Shown: one piece after another, positions 62,296-64,000 of the stretch | How the letters are laid out: the number at the start of each line of letters is the position of its first letter | Numbering within the stretch: position 1 is the first letter of the stretch | Source of the DNA: Lutjanus erythropterus | Lineage: Eukaryota > Chordata > Actinopteri > Lutjaniformes > Lutjanidae | Assembly (NCBI GenBank): GCA_020091685.1 | Contig: CM034605.1 | Coordinates: forward strand, 25,140,470 to 25,204,469 | Direction: 5' to 3' | Length of the DNA stretch: 64,000 nt | Notes under the pieces: model-generated | The model's input: the letters and a program-made list of their open reading frames with translations, nothing else | Told to the model about the DNA's origin: nothing | Database searches by the model: none | Position numbers and translations under genes: made by a program

Positions 62296-64000
62296 TCATC
62301 ATGACATGCGACCACATGACACGCTTGAAAACTAGAGAAAAAACTAGAACGTGAATGTTGAGGTGGGATTGTTTTGTGTTGATTAGCTAATCGAGCGATA
62401 AACCAGCTGCTGTCGGCGCAAATAATAAGATAAACCGTGTTTAAGATAGTAAAAAGGGCTTCGTCTTCGTCTTCCTCGCTGTACTGGGAGCCTCACACCC
62501 ATCACATATAGTTTTTTCTTCCTCTCCTCGCTCCTGTTCTTTCCCCACCTCTGTCTCAGCTCCCAGCCCCCCCCCCGTCCCGTCTCCCCTCCCTCCCACT
62601 CCATTAATCAACCTCAGTTAGGAAAATATTTCCTGCCTCTCTGCCAGCTCCATATTAGTACAATCCTTTTACTGAAACAAGCCAGCTCATGAGTGCGAGC
62701 CCCTGCCTGCCATATCCGAACACACGGGCAGGCGGACAAGTCTCAGGGAGCGGAGAGGAAAGGCAGATATTGCTGGCAGAGCGTCTGACACAGGAAGGCG
62801 GTTTTCAGCACGGCGGCCAGTTTCTCAAGCCCGAGTCTCCAGCTCAGGGTACCAGAGGGCCTCTCATGTCCCGATGAAACCTCAGACTCAGGCAGATAAA
62901 TTGCAAGAAAAACTTCTAGAAAAATATGTTTCCAGCATCTCCTCCAGAGCAGGAGAGGAGCCGAGAGGAGGCTGAAGGGGGGAAAAAAACTCTTTAGAAT
63001 CAAACCCACAACGTAAAAACCATAACACCACTCACAGCTCCGGCTGTAATGAGAGTGAGAGTCTGGATGAGTTTGGGGGGGGGCTCAGTGAATCCCAGGG
63101 AGGTAAGAAGAGCGCCTTTTCTCTCCTGTTAAGTCTATCTACGCTGCCTCTGTCTCGCCGAGGCTCATGGGGGCCAGAAAGCGCCGGTGGAAAGAGTTTG
63201 CGGTGCCAGGAAAACAGAGCTGCTAACAGCTACGGCACCTTCCTCCCTCTCAGACTCCCAGATCACTTCCTGATGTGTGATGGATTAGGGCATCGCGTTT
63301 AACCAGACGGGTTCACTGGGAGCGTGTTCTGATTTAAAATGGCACGCAGGAGGAGGGGCAGCTGCGTAGGAAGAGAGAGATGTGCGTGAAGTTTGCCTTG
63401 CTCAAGGGTGAATCAATGCTGAATGATGAGGAATGGAAGAACTTTTCTCATGTGTTTGTGCTACCAAGACTCTCCAGAGTGGGCTGGAGATTTGAATTTC
63501 TGCTTTCTAGCATGTTCAACCTTGTTTTACACACATTTTAACCTCTTTTAAATCACATCCCCAGTCATATTGTGCACATATTTAACAATATATGCCATGC
63601 AAATCAATTTCTTTGTATTTTTACATCAAAATCCAATGTTTTCTCCATGTAAAATAAAATATGATATTACATGGGTTTGAACTGGGGCTGAAAGATTTTG
63701 AAAAAATACTGAATTGTGATTATTTTTGCTGATACTGCAGTTGCGATATGACTTGCATTATTAGAGGGAATGATAATTTTTACATAAATAGTTTTGCAGC
63801 AATCTGTACAAAACAAACTGCAATGATTAGTTGATAAATCGAGAAAATTTCGAGAAAAGTTCTTTGATCTCGGCTTCTTAAAGGTGAATATTTTCTGGTT
63901 TCTTTAGTCATGTCTGTCAGTAAACTGAATATATTTGAGCTGTGGACAAAACAAGACATTTGAGGACATCATCTTGGACTTTGATCAACATTTTTCAACA

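Overview
This is animal genomic DNA, almost certainly from a ray-finned fish and probably a spiny-rayed teleost. It is intron-rich and AT-rich, and it is littered with short interspersed elements typical of teleosts: TTAA-ended palindromic MITEs, a hAT-type MITE, 3' tails of LINE-like elements and a V-SINE-like copy. I found no bacterial operons, CRISPR array or intact autonomous element.

One gene accounts for nearly everything. Exons 2 to 21 of alpha-actinin-1 (actn1) run on the minus strand from 53109 down to a stop codon at 2053-2055. All junctions are GT-AG and all exon phases agree. With the non-muscle EF-hand exon, the coding sequence in the window is 2574 bases, or 857 residues plus stop. 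Adding the about 35 residues that exon 1 encodes in vertebrates gives 892, the length of human ACTN1. Exon 1 and the promoter lie beyond 64000, so intron 1 is at least 10.9 kb. The protein is a dimeric actin cross-linker: CH1 and CH2 actin-binding domain (exons 2-8), neck and four spectrin repeats (exons 9-18), and a C-terminal EF-hand domain (exons 18-21).

Two sets of alternative exons give the locus a combinatorial splicing design. Exon 8 exists as 8a (35496-35581) and 8b (32834-32919), both 86 bases and in the same phase, so only one can be used without a frameshift. The first EF-hand exon exists as a non-muscle, calcium-competent form (5930-6010) and a muscle-type form (5553-5618). The intron between those two has no AG for 274 bases, a long pyrimidine tract, and a branch-point-like site only about 37 bases from the upstream donor. 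This is the distant-branch-point layout that enforces mutually exclusive splicing in mammals. Long AG-free zones also precede the non-muscle exon, 8a and 8b.

Layout: 1-1600 is downstream flank with a LINE-like tail and a weak candidate for an exon of a convergent neighbour; about 1600-2052 is the 3' UTR; 2053-53109 holds exons and repeat-rich introns; 53110-64000 is intron 1. Notable intronic structures are an 18-unit 40-bp minisatellite with higher-order variants (51041-51754), a TTAA-ended palindromic element ending 19 bases from exon 17 (12290-12876), a hAT MITE with a perfect 8-bp target duplication (27161-27508), and a TTAA element interrupted by about 1 kb of other DNA (35812-37566).
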